A DNA stretch of 64,000 nt from Thiosulfativibrio zosterae (lineage in GTDB: Bacteria > Pseudomonadota > Gammaproteobacteria > Thiomicrospirales > Thiomicrospiraceae), in assembly GCF_011398155.1 (NCBI RefSeq), contig NZ_AP021888.1, positions 516,001 to 580,000 on the forward strand, read 5' to 3'. This document shows positions 1 to 9,803 of the stretch, one piece after another. Made by a program: the position numbers and the translations under genes. Below the pieces are notes generated by a model, which was not told the DNA's origin, searched no databases, and worked only from the letters and a program-made list of their open reading frames with translations. Every line of letters begins with the position of its first letter. The first letter of the stretch is position 1.

Positions 1-327
1 CAAGGGCTGGATAAGGAGGACAAACCGCACCTCAAACCAGCCACTTTTTTAAAAGTGTTAACGCAAGGCATGGCGCTGAAATCCCCAGAACTATTTGAGC
101 ACTTATTGCTGGCTTGTGAAGCAGATGCCAAAGGGCGTTTGGGATTTGAAAATCGCGCGTACCGCCAAAGAACTTTTTGGTCGCAATTGGCAAAAGCTGC
201 CAACCAAGTAGATAACCAAGCCATTTTGGCAACCGGGGTAACCGGCAAAGCGATTGCGGATGCGATTGAACAGGTTAGGCTGCAAAATATCCAAGATTTT
301 ATAAAATATTGGCATTTTGAGGGTTGA
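1..327 (+). CDS. cca: CCA-adding tRNA nucleotidyltransferase, C-terminal end (5' truncated by window edge)
   Basis: The reading frame is open from base 1 and stops with TGA at 325-327, so this is the last 108 codons of a gene that begins before the window. The segment [16 protein letters not shown] closely resembles the C-terminal region of gammaproteobacterial CCA tRNA nucleotidyltransferase (E. coli has CEADARGRTGFENRPY). The enzyme adds or repairs the 3' CCA of tRNAs in the cytoplasm. The catalytic nucleotidyltransferase domain is outside the window and cannot be checked. A GTG at 55 is an internal codon, not a start, because similarity to the family extends upstream of it. A palindromic terminator follows at 361-386. 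Confidence 0.85.
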   Translation, partial: QGLDKEDKPHLKPATFLKVLTQGMALKSPELFEHLLLACEADAKGRLGFENRAYRQRTFWSQLAKAANQVDNQAILATGVTGKAIADAIEQVRLQNIQDFIKYWHFEG

Positions 328-360
328 GTATTAAAGGCTGTTTGTCAGCGAAACGGTCAT

Positions 361-386
361 AAAAACGACCAGGCCTGGTCGTTTTT
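361..386. terminator. bidirectional palindromic terminator containing the CCAGGCCTGG repeat
   Basis: A perfect inverted repeat: five A, CGACCAGG, CCTGGTCG, five T. It lies between the convergent cca (plus) and DUF3365 cytochrome (minus), so either transcript would end with a GC stem and a U-run. Its centre is a copy of the dispersed palindrome. Confidence 0.75.
369..378. repeat. dispersed palindrome copy 1 (CCAGGCCTGG)
   Basis: Exact 10-bp match; flanks AAAAACGA and TCGTTTTT extend the dyad. Intergenic, between convergent genes. Confidence 0.9.
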
Positions 387-404
387 ATGTGTTTTTAGAG
401 GAAA

Positions 405-959
405 TTACATTGCTTTTGAAAAGCTAAATGCGCCGCGAATTTGACCCATTTGATAACCTGTCGCTTGATCTTGTGGGTAGAATTTTGCAATGGCTTCTTT
501 AACCGGTGCGGCCACATCGGTACCGTGGCATTTTAAACACACTTCACCCGTTGGAATGGCTTTCATATAACGAAATTCTTGTTGACCGTTATGACTCACG
601 ATTTCTGAAAACTCGATGGTTTTCACATCAATGCCCGACGCCAGTTGAGCATTAAATTTTTCCATCACAGCGGTTTCCCAGCTGTCTGGTGTTGCACTGG
701 CACCACGTGGCTTTAAGCTTACACGATTAACATTCCAACCGCTGCTCTTAGCCAAGTCATGCGCAATTTGGGGCGCTTTGCTGTGGCAAACGCCAATCGC
801 ATTGACCGGGCCACCGTTTTTCATACCGGCTTTTAATTCAGGTTGTAGTTTTTCAACAAAAGTTTTTGCCAAACCGCGCGCTTCTTGAGCGCTGGGTTCT
901 TGCGCCATTAGGCTTAACGGGAATAGGGTGGTTAGGGCAATAAGGCCGATTTTTTTCAT
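405..959 (-). CDS. DUF3365 (Tll0287-like) periplasmic c-type cytochrome
   Basis: 184 residues. It starts with a Sec signal peptide (Lys-Lys at 2-3, hydrophobic core 5-18, AQ near the cleavage site at about 19-20). The single haem-binding motif CLKCH is at 141-145, and another cysteine followed by His (CHS) is at 58-60. The arrangement, with the haem motif near the C-terminus after an alpha/beta sensor-like region, fits the DUF3365 family, whose members are often cytochromes or redox/haem sensors. The physiological partner is unknown. The ATG at 957-959 has a good ribosome-binding site (AAGGAAG) upstream on the minus strand. Monocistronic; it ends against the palindromic terminator shared with cca. 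The adjacent RND pump genes are divergent, so no functional link is implied. Confidence 0.8.
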   Translation of the reverse strand: MKKIGLIALTTLFPLSLMAQEPSAQEARGLAKTFVEKLQPELKAGMKNGGPVNAIGVCHSKAPQIAHDLAKSSGWNVNRVSLKPRGASATPDSWETAVMEKFNAQLASGIDVKTIEFSEIVSHNGQQEFRYMKAIPTGEVCLKCHGTDVAAPVKEAIAKFYPQDQATGYQMGQIRGAFSFSKAM

Positions 960-1192
960 GGGACTTCCTTTTGATTATAAAAATTAATGACTTAATAGAT
1001 TTTACTGATGAAAAATATAAAAGCAATTTGACAAGTCTTAATAAAAAATTGAGCAAAGGTTAATCAAGTTTTTCTGAGCTTAGGTTGTTGCAAGCTTTCA
1101 AGCTTGTTTGCAGGCTTTTACTGGATTGCGGTGTTTGTTTGTGCCATGAGTTTGGTAGAATGTTGTTTTTAATTTTTGAGTGACGAACCATC

Positions 1193-2461
1193 ATGGCCCT
1201 AATACAAAGTTTGAGGGATAAAAGCGGACAGTTTGTAAAAAGTGCGCTGATTCCGTTATTGATTCTAGCCACGGCTGTCGCTGTTTTTGTGTATTTCAAA
1301 AACAGTAAGCCGGTGCAACCGCCCGTCGAAATTAAACAAAAGGTTTGGCCAGTTAAGGTTATCAGTGTTGCGATAGATCGCATTTCGCCGTTACACAGTT
1401 TATATGGTTCGGTTGAGTCGAATGCCATGGTGGCGGTTTCTGCCCCTTTGAGTGGCGAAGTGGCAGAAGTGACGGTGAAACCTGGAGATGAATTTAAGGC
1501 AGGTGATTTACTGATTGCGTTAGATGATGCCGATTTAAATCTGCCATTGCGCGTGGCTCAGGCGGATGTAGAAGATGTGCAGGCGCAACTGGATTTAGAA
1601 AAACTGGCCTTTGAAGCCAATGAACAGAAGTTACAAAATGAGCAAAAGGTGTTGGAGTTTAAAAGAACCGATGTGTCGCGTAACTCAAAACTCATTCAAA
1701 AAGACCTGACTTCTCAAACGACCTTAGATCAAAGTAAAGAAGTCCTAGTACGCCAAGAATTTGCGGTGGTTAATGCGAAGTTGGCTGTTCAAGAACATCA
1801 AATTAAGTTGGCGCAACTCAAAGCGCGTTTGGATAAATCGAAAGCTAATCTTGAGCAGGCTAAGGTAAATGTTCAGCGTGGGCGAGTGGTTGCCCCCTTT
1901 GATGGTCGTGTTACGCAAGTGAAGGTTTCTAAGGGCGACCGTGTTGCGCCTGGAACCGTTTTGCTCAGTTATTATGGATACAATTCGTTGGAGCTTAAAG
2001 CCAAGTTGCCTGTGTTTGTGATGCCATCGGTTTATCAGAGTTTTGCCAGCGGCTATGCTTTGCAAGCCAATGCCAAGGTAGCTGGCATGAATGTCGAATT
2101 GCCTTTGGTGCGCTTAGCGGGAGAGTCTTCTAGCAGCGGTGTAGATGCCTATTTTAAACTGCCAGAAAGCCTAAAAATAACCAGGCCTGGTGATTTGATG
2201 CAGGTTTCTTTGGTGGGGCAACCGCAAGAACAGGTGTTTGCCGTGCCTTATTCTGCCATTTATGGCGCAGACAGTATTTATGTGGTTGAAGCGGGTGTGA
2301 TGCAGGTTAAGACTGTGCAAAACTTGGGCGAAACGCAGGTCAATGGCGAAGCCTATGCGTTACTAAAAGATTCGACTGGCTCTATTACAAACGGCACACA
2401 AGTGGTGGTGACGCATTTGCCAAATGCCATTAGCGGACTTAAAGTGGCGGTGGTGCAGTAA
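1193..2461 (+). CDS. RND efflux periplasmic adaptor subunit (HlyD / membrane fusion protein family)
   Basis: 422 residues. One N-terminal membrane anchor spans about 17-36 after a short cytoplasmic tail. Then come the first lipoyl half (about 75-105, SAPLSGEVAEVTVKPGDEF), a long charged alpha-helical hairpin rich in Gln, Lys and Glu (about 115-220) and the second lipoyl half (GRVVAPFDGRVTQVKVSKGD, about 224-243), followed by beta-barrel and membrane-proximal domains. Such adaptors bridge the inner-membrane pump and an outer-membrane channel. The pump gene starts 2 nt after the stop, so the two are co-translated. No TolC-like gene lies here, so the channel must be encoded elsewhere. The substrate cannot be told from sequence. 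A copy of the dispersed palindrome lies in the coding sequence at 2181-2190 (Thr-Arg-Pro-Gly). Confidence 0.88.
   Translation: MALIQSLRDKSGQFVKSALIPLLILATAVAVFVYFKNSKPVQPPVEIKQKVWPVKVISVAIDRISPLHSLYGSVESNAMVAVSAPLSGEVAEVTVKPGDEFKAGDLLIALDDADLNLPLRVAQADVEDVQAQLDLEKLAFEANEQKLQNEQKVLEFKRTDVSRNSKLIQKDLTSQTTLDQSKEVLVRQEFAVVNAKLAVQEHQIKLAQLKARLDKSKANLEQAKVNVQRGRVVAPFDGRVTQVKVSKGDRVAPGTVLLSYYGYNSLELKAKLPVFVMPSVYQSFASGYALQANAKVAGMNVELPLVRLAGESSSSGVDAYFKLPESLKITRPGDLMQVSLVGQPQEQVFAVPYSAIYGADSIYVVEAGVMQVKTVQNLGETQVNGEAYALLKDSTGSITNGTQVVVTHLPNAISGLKVAVVQ
2181..2190. repeat. dispersed palindrome copy 2, inside the efflux adaptor gene
   Basis: Exact CCAGGCCTGG, preceded by CTAAAAATAA and followed by TGATTTGATG. 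Read in the frame ACC AGG CCT GGT (Thr-Arg-Pro-Gly). The left flank is the same as at 8605-8614. Confidence 0.9.
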
Positions 2462-2463
2462 TC

Positions 2464-5400
2464 ATGACAACTCAAGACACCTCGCACAATACAGAGCATC
2501 AAAAGGTAATGCGCCCCGAAGCGCATGAGGGCGATTTTGCCGGTTACCACCCTAAGCACGAAAAATTTAAGTCGCATGGTTTTATCGGCATGTTTGCTCG
2601 CCATAAGGTGGCGCCCAACCTGTTGATGATTATCATGATCTTGGCGGGTATTGTGGCCTTGATGAAACTCAATGTGCAGTTCTTTCCAAATTTTGAATTG
2701 GATTATGCGTCGGTGCGTGTGGTTTGGCCGGGGGCAAATGCCGAAGATGTTGAAACCTCTATTACCGCACCCATAGAGCGTGTTTTGCGCAATTTGGATA
2801 ATCTAGATGAAATGACCTCGACCTCGGCAACCAGTGTGTCCTCGGTGACTTTGAAATTCAAAGAAGGCACCAATATGATTGAGGCGAAAGATCAAATCAA
2901 TCAAAAGGTCAGCGAATTACGCAACTTGCCGCAAGATGCCGAGAAGCCGGTGATTGAACGCATAGTGCGCTACGAATCGATTGCGCGTTTGTTGTTGATT
3001 GGGCAACAGGGTTCGGTTGAAGAAATGCGCCATTTGGCGCGTAAGTTTGAGCGTGAGCTGTTAGATGCCGGTATTGATAAGGTGAATTTCAAAGGCTTGC
3101 CTGACGAAGAGATGGCCTTAGAAATATCTCAACGCCAATTGCAAAATTACAATTTATCGCTCGATCAAATCAGCAGTAAAGTGGCGGGCATGAGTCGTGA
3201 TTTGCCAGCGGGCTCGGTGGGCGATGCCGACAGTGTGCGGGATATTCGCGCGATTCAACAGGGTCGCAATGAAATGGACTTTAAGCAACTGCCTTTGCTT
3301 AACACAGATGCACAACAAGTTAAGTTGGGCGATGTGGCCACCATCGAGCGCCGTGCCAAAAAAGATGCCGCAGAGCTCTGGGTGGAAGGGCATCCCGCCA
3401 TCGAAATGCAGTTAATGCGTTCTGAGTCGGGTGACACTTTAAAATCATCCAAAATCATGCAAACCTGGTTGGCTAAAACTGAGCCGACCCTACCTCAAGG
3501 TATGCAATTTAAGGTTTATGACGAAACCTGGTCTTTGGTGAATCAGCGCATCATGTTATTGGTGAATAACGGGATTGGTGGTCTGATTTTGGTGGTGTTA
3601 ATTTTGTATATTTTCATGAACGGTCGCGTCGCCTTTTGGGTGGCGGTAGGGATTCCGGTGTCTTTTATGGCGACCTTGATGATTATGTATTTGGCGGGCG
3701 GCAGTATCAATATGGTCAGCTTGTTTGGGCTGATTATGGCGCTGGGGATTATCGTGGACGACGCCATCGTGGTGGGCGAAGACGCATTGGCGCATCATGA
3801 AATGGGCGAGTCGGCTTTACGAGCCGCAGAGGGCGGAGCGCATCGTATGTTGGCACCGGTAACCGCTTCATCGATTACCACGGTGGCTGCATTTTTGCCG
3901 TTGATGATGATTGGCGGGGAAATGGGCAATATTTTATTTGCCATCCCTTTAGTGATTATTGCGGTCATTTTTGCATCCTTGTTAGAAAGTTTTACCATTT
4001 TGCCGGGGCATTTGCGCCATGCGCTTCACAAGGTTAAGCCCGTTGAGCCGGGTTCGATTCGCTATCGCTTAGATGGGGTGATTGACCATTGGCGTAATGT
4101 GCAGTTTCGTGGGGCCATTCGTTGGGTGTTGGCGCACCGAGCCATTACCATTGCGGCAACGGTTTCGATGATGATTTTTGTGATTGGATTATTGGCGGGT
4201 GGTCGCCTAGCGTTTGTATTTTTCCCATCACCTGAGTCGATAAAACTCAATGCGGATGCACGCTTTGTGTCTGGCACGCCTGCCGAAGTGAGTCAGGCCT
4301 ATGTGGATCATTTGTACAAGGCGTTGTTAGAAACCGAGCAAGAACTTGAACCCGGCATTTTAAAAGTGGCGGTGGTGCATTACAACGAAACCTCAAGACA
4401 GCAGGGGGCGAATTTCAGTGGCATTAACATTGAATTGGTGGAGCCAGATCAGCGTAAAACCCGTAATGAAGAATTTATTCGCGTTTGGCAGTCTAAAGCT
4501 GGCACTGTCCCGGGATTAGATGTGTTGACGATTGAAGCGCCACGCATGGGCCCTCCGGGCAGTGATTTGGAAGTGAGATTATGGGGTGTTGAGCCACGCG
4601 ACTTAAAACAGGCAGCCTTAGACTTGCAAGAAGTCTTAGGGCAAATTCCGGGTGTTATTGGCGTGCGCGACGATTTGCCCTATGGCCGTGATCAAATGGT
4701 TTATGAGTTGACATCGCATGGCAAAGCGCTTGGGTTTACGGTGGCGAATTTGGGTCAGCAATTATCAGATGCCTTCTCTGGGCGCTTGGTGCAGATCTTT
4801 ACCGATGGCGAAGATGAAGTCGAAGTGCGCGTGCAATATCCTAGAGATGAGCAAGCAACGATTGCGACGATGGGGCGAATGCAAGTGGTTGCTCCGAGCG
4901 GTGAAAGAGTGGCTTTAAGTTCGGTCGCCACCTGGAAAACCCAACGCGGTTTTGATGCGGTGCGTCATGTGGATGGTCGCCTCGCAGTGACCGTGATTGC
5001 AGAAGTGGATAAAAGCGTGAATAACGCCAATCTCATTTTGGCGCAGCTTAAAGAAAGTACATTGAAAACCTTGGTTGAAAATTATGGTTTGCAATATTCA
5101 TTAGAAGGTCAAAATGCGCGTCAAGCAGAAACCATGGGCGATATGAAAATCGGTTTATTGATTGGTTTATCGATGATTTATATTGTTTTGGCTTGGGTGT
5201 TTGCATCCTATGCATGGCCATTGGTGGTGATGTTAGCCATTCCTTTTGGATTGGTGGGCGCTGTGCTTGGGCATTGGTGGTTGGGTATTGATATGACCAT
5301 CTTATCGATGTTTGGCTTCTTTGGTTTATCAGGGATAGTGGTTAACGATTCTATTATTTTGGTGAGTTTTTATAAACGCTTGCGAGAAGAGGGAATGGCG

Positions 5401-5670
5401 GTCAATGATGCACTGGAGGAGGCGTCTGTTCAGCGTGTTCGGGCTGTATTGTTAACTTCTTTAACCACTATTGCAGGGCTATTGCCTTTGTTGTTTGAGA
5501 CCTCATTACAAGCGCAATTCTTAATCCCTATGGCGGTGTCAATTGCTTTTGGTTTGGCTTTCTCAACCATTTTGATTTTGTTGGTCATTCCTGCAACCTT
5601 ATCTTTTTATGAGTCTTGGCAAGAAAAGCGCCAGAAACAATCGGCGCAATTAGTTGAGCAGGTTGCCTAA
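2464..5670 (+). CDS. RND efflux pump, inner-membrane permease subunit (AcrB/MdtB-like superfamily)
   Basis: 1068 residues, the usual RND pump length. The first transmembrane helix (about 51-69) follows an unusually long polar N-terminus of about 45 residues with several His and Glu; AcrB has only a few residues there. TM4 carries the paired aspartates of the proton relay (GIIVDDAIVVGEDA). In the TM10 region the sequence is GIVVNDSIILVSFYKR, so the Lys-Asn seen in AcrB (K940) is Asn-Asp here, as in some other RND subfamilies. Two large periplasmic loops and the internal duplication are evident. It is coupled to the adaptor gene (2 nt gap) and closed by a strong terminator at 5697. Proton-driven export is expected, substrate unknown. 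Confidence 0.9.
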   Translation: MTTQDTSHNTEHQKVMRPEAHEGDFAGYHPKHEKFKSHGFIGMFARHKVAPNLLMIIMILAGIVALMKLNVQFFPNFELDYASVRVVWPGANAEDVETSITAPIERVLRNLDNLDEMTSTSATSVSSVTLKFKEGTNMIEAKDQINQKVSELRNLPQDAEKPVIERIVRYESIARLLLIGQQGSVEEMRHLARKFERELLDAGIDKVNFKGLPDEEMALEISQRQLQNYNLSLDQISSKVAGMSRDLPAGSVGDADSVRDIRAIQQGRNEMDFKQLPLLNTDAQQVKLGDVATIERRAKKDAAELWVEGHPAIEMQLMRSESGDTLKSSKIMQTWLAKTEPTLPQGMQFKVYDETWSLVNQRIMLLVNNGIGGLILVVLILYIFMNGRVAFWVAVGIPVSFMATLMIMYLAGGSINMVSLFGLIMALGIIVDDAIVVGEDALAHHEMGESALRAAEGGAHRMLAPVTASSITTVAAFLPLMMIGGEMGNILFAIPLVIIAVIFASLLESFTILPGHLRHALHKVKPVEPGSIRYRLDGVIDHWRNVQFRGAIRWVLAHRAITIAATVSMMIFVIGLLAGGRLAFVFFPSPESIKLNADARFVSGTPAEVSQAYVDHLYKALLETEQELEPGILKVAVVHYNETSRQQGANFSGINIELVEPDQRKTRNEEFIRVWQSKAGTVPGLDVLTIEAPRMGPPGSDLEVRLWGVEPRDLKQAALDLQEVLGQIPGVIGVRDDLPYGRDQMVYELTSHGKALGFTVANLGQQLSDAFSGRLVQIFTDGEDEVEVRVQYPRDEQATIATMGRMQVVAPSGERVALSSVATWKTQRGFDAVRHVDGRLAVTVIAEVDKSVNNANLILAQLKESTLKTLVENYGLQYSLEGQNARQAETMGDMKIGLLIGLSMIYIVLAWVFASYAWPLVVMLAIPFGLVGAVLGHWWLGIDMTILSMFGFFGLSGIVVNDSIILVSFYKRLREEGMAVNDALEEASVQRVRAVLLTSLTTIAGLLPLLFETSLQAQFLIPMAVSIAFGLAFSTILILLVIPATLSFYESWQEKRQKQSAQLVEQVA

Positions 5671-5696
5671 GTTTTGAAGGGCTGAAAGGCTAAAAC

Positions 5697-5725
5697 AAAA
5701 AAGGGTTGCTATGCAACCCTTTTTT
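5697..5725. terminator. bidirectional Rho-independent terminator
   Basis: Stem AAAAAAGGGTTGC / GCAACCCTTTTTT with a TAT loop, a perfect 13-bp dyad between the convergent RND pump and rhodanese genes. Confidence 0.85.
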
Positions 5726-5739
5726 GTTGGCGTTCAAAA

Positions 5740-6180
5740 CTATTCGTTGGTATAACCTGGGTTCCACGGATGGTCACAGCGAATCAAACCGTTTTCAATC
5801 GGCGGGGTAGAAATAGCGCCACCAAAAGCTTTCCAGGCATTAAATCCACCACTTAAGTTGACCACATTGGTGTAACCCATTAGGTGCATGGTATAGGCAG
5901 CTAAAGCGCCTCTTCCGCCAGCCTGGCAAAAAATAATCCAAGGTTGGTTAGGGTCTGAGAGTTCGGATTGGTGTCCGTCAAAACACATATCGCATTTAGG
6001 TTCTAGTAAACCGCGCGGTATGTGCAAAGACATGGGGATGGTTCCATCTAGATATTCCGAGGCTTCGCGAACATCTAATAATTTATAACCTTGGCATTGG
6101 AGATTGGCCACTTCGTCGCAGCTAACTTCTTTTATCGTTTCTTTGGCAGTCGCTACCAAATCTTTTAATCTGAGTGGCAT
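5740..6180 (-). CDS. rhodanese-like sulfurtransferase domain protein
   Basis: 146 residues, a single rhodanese domain. The N-terminal half has LLDVREASEYLDGTI (CH2A-like motif, about 34-48). The candidate catalytic Cys85 lies in the loop FCQAGGRGALAA, matching the six-residue active-site loop of single-domain rhodaneses. Extra cysteines at 63 and 66 (CDMC) could bind metal or form a disulfide; this is not typical of every member. There is no signal peptide, so it is probably cytoplasmic. Such proteins carry persulfide sulfur; in a sulfur oxidiser this could be part of sulfur trafficking, but no sulfur gene is adjacent. ATG at 6178-6180 with AGGAGG just upstream on the minus strand. Confidence 0.85.
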   Translation of the reverse strand: MPLRLKDLVATAKETIKEVSCDEVANLQCQGYKLLDVREASEYLDGTIPMSLHIPRGLLEPKCDMCFDGHQSELSDPNQPWIIFCQAGGRGALAAYTMHLMGYTNVVNLSGGFNAWKAFGGAISTPPIENGLIRCDHPWNPGYTNE

Positions 6181-6585
6181 AAATCCTCCTAGGTATCAAA
6201 AAAATTATGACATCACAAATTTTAGCACAGCTTTAGTGCATAAAAAGGCTATCAAACCGCTTTCATAAAATATTCAAATTAAGGTCACAAAAAACATTGA
6301 TGTGATTTTCATGCGGCTGTCATTTAAAGTGAATAGGCTTGATGTGCTAAATTTTTTAAGTAACTTAGTTTGTAGGATTTAAAACAAAGATTTTGAGTCC
6401 AAAGATAAGAAAACTTGATGATTTTGCTGATTTAAGCGACAATGCACGTCCTAATCTTTAGCTTGTCTGTGAATTTTGTTCGCACGAAATTCAAAATTCA
6501 GCTTTTAAGTTGTTGAATTTAAAAGAGCTTAGGCTGCTGAAAAGTCAAGAAAACCGAATTTTTATAACTTTGAGGGAAGTTGCCA
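6181..6585 (+). promoter_or_regulatory. 405-bp AT-rich intergenic region upstream of tkt, with a candidate promoter
   Basis: No gene is recognised here. It must hold the promoters of the divergent rhodanese and tkt genes. The best plus-strand sigma70 candidate is TTGATG (6415-6420), 17-nt spacer, GACAAT (6438-6443), which would give a leader of about 135 nt. The leader holds imperfect inverted repeats around 6500-6530 (AGCTTTTAA against TTAAAAGAGCT). A LysR-type (CbbR) site would be expected upstream of Calvin-cycle genes, but the region is so AT-rich that no specific T-N11-A dyad can be singled out. Confidence 0.4.
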
Positions 6586-8574
6586 ATGTCAACTCGTAGA
6601 GAACTTGCTAATGCTATCCGTGTTTTAAGTATGGATGCTGTTCAAAAAGCTAATTCTGGTCATCCAGGTGCCCCAATGGGTATGGCGGATATCGCCCAAG
6701 TATTGTGGAATGACCACATGAAATACAACCCAACCAATGCTAAGTGGGCTGATCGTGACCGTTTTGTACTATCAAACGGCCATGGTTCAATGTTGCTTTA
6801 TTCACTATTGCACTTGACTGGTTTTGATTTAAGCATGGAAGACATCAAAAACTTCCGTCAACTTCACTCTAAGACCGCGGGTCACCCAGAATATGGTTAT
6901 GCCGATGGTATCGAAACAACCACAGGTCCTCTAGGGCAAGGTTTAACCAATGCAGTAGGTATGGCGATTGCAGAGCGTACTTTAGCCGCACAATTCAACA
7001 AACCAGGTCATACAGTTGTTGATCACAACACTTATGTATTCATGGGTGATGGTTGTTTGATGGAAGGTTTGTCTCACGAAGCGGCTGCGATGGCAGGGAC
7101 TTTGGGGCTAGGTAAATTAATCGGCTTCTGGGATGACAATGACATCTCTATCGATGGTCACATTTCTGACTGGATGGAAAAAAGTGTTCCAGGCCGTTTT
7201 GAATCTTATGATTGGCATGTTATTCGTGATGTTGATGGTCATGATGCTGAAGCAATCAACAAAGCCATTATTGCAGCTAAGGCTGAAACCAATAAGCCAA
7301 CTTTGATTTGTACGCGTACGACCATCGGTTTCGGTTCTCCAAACCTATGTGGTTCTCATGATTGTCACGGTGCACCTCTAGGGCATGACGAAATCAAATT
7401 GACGCGTGAAAACCTAGGTTGGACGCACGAGCCTTTCGTGATTCCTGAAGAAATTTATGCAGGTTGGGATCACAAAGCTAAGGGTGCGGCAGATGAAGCA
7501 GCTTGGAACGAAGCCTTTGCTGCTTATGCGTCTGAATACCCAGCTGAAGCGGCTGAATTTAAGCGTCGTATGGCGGGTGAATTGCCAGCGAACTTTGAAG
7601 TTGACATGGATAAGTTCATCGCTAAGGTTCAAGCCGATATGCCAAACATTGCTTCTCGTAAAGCATCACAAAACGCCATTGAAGCCATGGGGCCATTACT
7701 ACCAGAAATGTTCGGGGGTTCTGCTGACTTAACTGGTTCTAACCTAACTAACTGGTCAGGTACGGTTAAAGTCAACCATGCAAACGCTAACGGTAACTAC
7801 CTATCTTGGGGTGTTCGTGAGTTTGGTATGGCGCACATGATGAACGGTATGGTATTACACGGCGGTTTCAAAGTGTACGGCGCAACTTTCTTTATGTTCA
7901 TGGAATTCATGCGAAATGCATTGCGTATGTCTGCTCTAATGAAGATTGGTACTATCTATGTTTACACTCACGATTCTATCGGTTTGGGTGAAGATGGTCC
8001 TACGCATCAGCCAGTTGAACAAATGGCCACTATGCGTGTGATTCCAAACTTCCAAACTTGGCGTGGATGTGATGCGATTGAATCAGCGGTTTCTTGGAAA
8101 GTTGCGGTGATGCGTAACAATGCGCCAACAGCGTTGGTTTTCTCTCGTCAAAACCTAACGCCTATGCCTCGTACAGCTGAACAAGTTGCGAACATCGAAA
8201 AAGGTGGTTATGTATTGAAAGATTGTGCGGGTACGCCAGATGTTATCTTGATTGCAACTGGTTCTGAAGTTGGTTTAGCGGTTCAATCGGCTGAAGCTTT
8301 AGCGGGCAAAAAAGTACGCGTGGTTTCTATGCCATGTACCAATGCATTTGACGAACAAGACAAAGCTTACCGTGATTCAGTATTAATTCCGGGTGTTAAG
8401 CGTGTTGCGATTGAAGCCGGTGTTGCTGAATCTTGGTACAAGTATGTTGGTTTAGATGGCGGCATCGTTTGCATGAAGTCATTTGGTGAATCAGCACCTG
8501 CGCCTGCTTTATTCAAAGAATTTGGTTTCACGGTTGAAAATGTTGTGGCCACAGTTGAGTCAGTTTTAGCGTAA
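6586..8574 (+). CDS. tkt: transketolase
   Basis: 662 residues from the ATG at 6586. The frame is open to a TTG two codons earlier, but the family begins MS(S/T)R(K/R)ELANAIR, which selects the ATG, and GAGGGAAG lies just upstream. Thiamine-diphosphate motif: [13 protein letters not shown] followed by the [10 protein letters not shown] segment; early substrate loop [10 protein letters not shown]. Transketolase moves two-carbon ketol units between sugar phosphates in the Calvin cycle and the pentose phosphate pathway. It is the first gene of a run tkt-gap-pgk-pyk-fba, all on the plus strand, pointing to carbon fixation or gluconeogenesis. The 71-nt gap to gap is occupied by a hairpin made from the dispersed palindrome. 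Confidence 0.95.
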   Translation: MSTRRELANAIRVLSMDAVQKANSGHPGAPMGMADIAQVLWNDHMKYNPTNAKWADRDRFVLSNGHGSMLLYSLLHLTGFDLSMEDIKNFRQLHSKTAGHPEYGYADGIETTTGPLGQGLTNAVGMAIAERTLAAQFNKPGHTVVDHNTYVFMGDGCLMEGLSHEAAAMAGTLGLGKLIGFWDDNDISIDGHISDWMEKSVPGRFESYDWHVIRDVDGHDAEAINKAIIAAKAETNKPTLICTRTTIGFGSPNLCGSHDCHGAPLGHDEIKLTRENLGWTHEPFVIPEEIYAGWDHKAKGAADEAAWNEAFAAYASEYPAEAAEFKRRMAGELPANFEVDMDKFIAKVQADMPNIASRKASQNAIEAMGPLLPEMFGGSADLTGSNLTNWSGTVKVNHANANGNYLSWGVREFGMAHMMNGMVLHGGFKVYGATFFMFMEFMRNALRMSALMKIGTIYVYTHDSIGLGEDGPTHQPVEQMATMRVIPNFQTWRGCDAIESAVSWKVAVMRNNAPTALVFSRQNLTPMPRTAEQVANIEKGGYVLKDCAGTPDVILIATGSEVGLAVQSAEALAGKKVRVVSMPCTNAFDEQDKAYRDSVLIPGVKRVAIEAGVAESWYKYVGLDGGIVCMKSFGESAPAPALFKEFGFTVENVVATVESVLA

Positions 8575-8598
8575 TTTTAAGTTAGTAATTTTTGTAAT

Positions 8599-8636
8599 CC
8601 AGGCCTAAAAATAACCAGGCCTGGTGATTTTAGGAG
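8599..8636 (+). promoter_or_regulatory. alternative-hairpin element covering the gap ribosome-binding site
   Basis: Two mutually exclusive stems can be drawn. Stem A pairs CCTAAAA (8604-8610) with TTTTAGG (8628-8634) and encloses the palindrome; it takes up part of the gap Shine-Dalgarno AGGAG (8632-8636). Stem B pairs CCAGGCCT (8599-8606) with AGGCCTGG (8617-8624) and leaves AGGAG free. Whether either acts as a switch is inference. There is no strong U-run, so it is not a clear terminator. Confidence 0.45.
8615..8624. repeat. dispersed palindrome copy 3, between tkt and gap
   Basis: Exact CCAGGCCTGG with flanks AAAAATAA and TGATTTTAGG; a half-copy, CCAGGCCT, lies 16 bp upstream at 8599-8606. 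Confidence 0.9.
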
Positions 8637-8645
8637 AAAAAGTAG

Positions 8646-9647
<1,002 letters not shown>

Positions 9648-9668
9648 TCGAAAGAAAAGTTGACGAGG

Positions 9669-9694
9669 AAGGCGGTTTTTACCGCCTTTCTTTC
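9669..9694 (+). terminator. Rho-independent terminator after gap
   Basis: Stem AAGGCGGT / ACCGCCTT with a TTTT loop, followed by TCTTTC. Good stem with a moderate U-run. Confidence 0.75.
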
Positions 9695-9803
9695 AATCAG
9701 TTTTCTTTTAAGTATTGTTCAGTGCTTAAACGAAAATTTATTGTTAAAAACCAACAGTATTCGCATTCTGCTAATACTTCATTAATCAAAAAGAGGACTT
9801 ACT

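Noticed and set aside
6181-6585. CbbR binding site upstream of tkt
   Set aside because: The LysR-type T-N11-A pattern occurs many times by chance in such AT-rich DNA; no specific dyad stands out.
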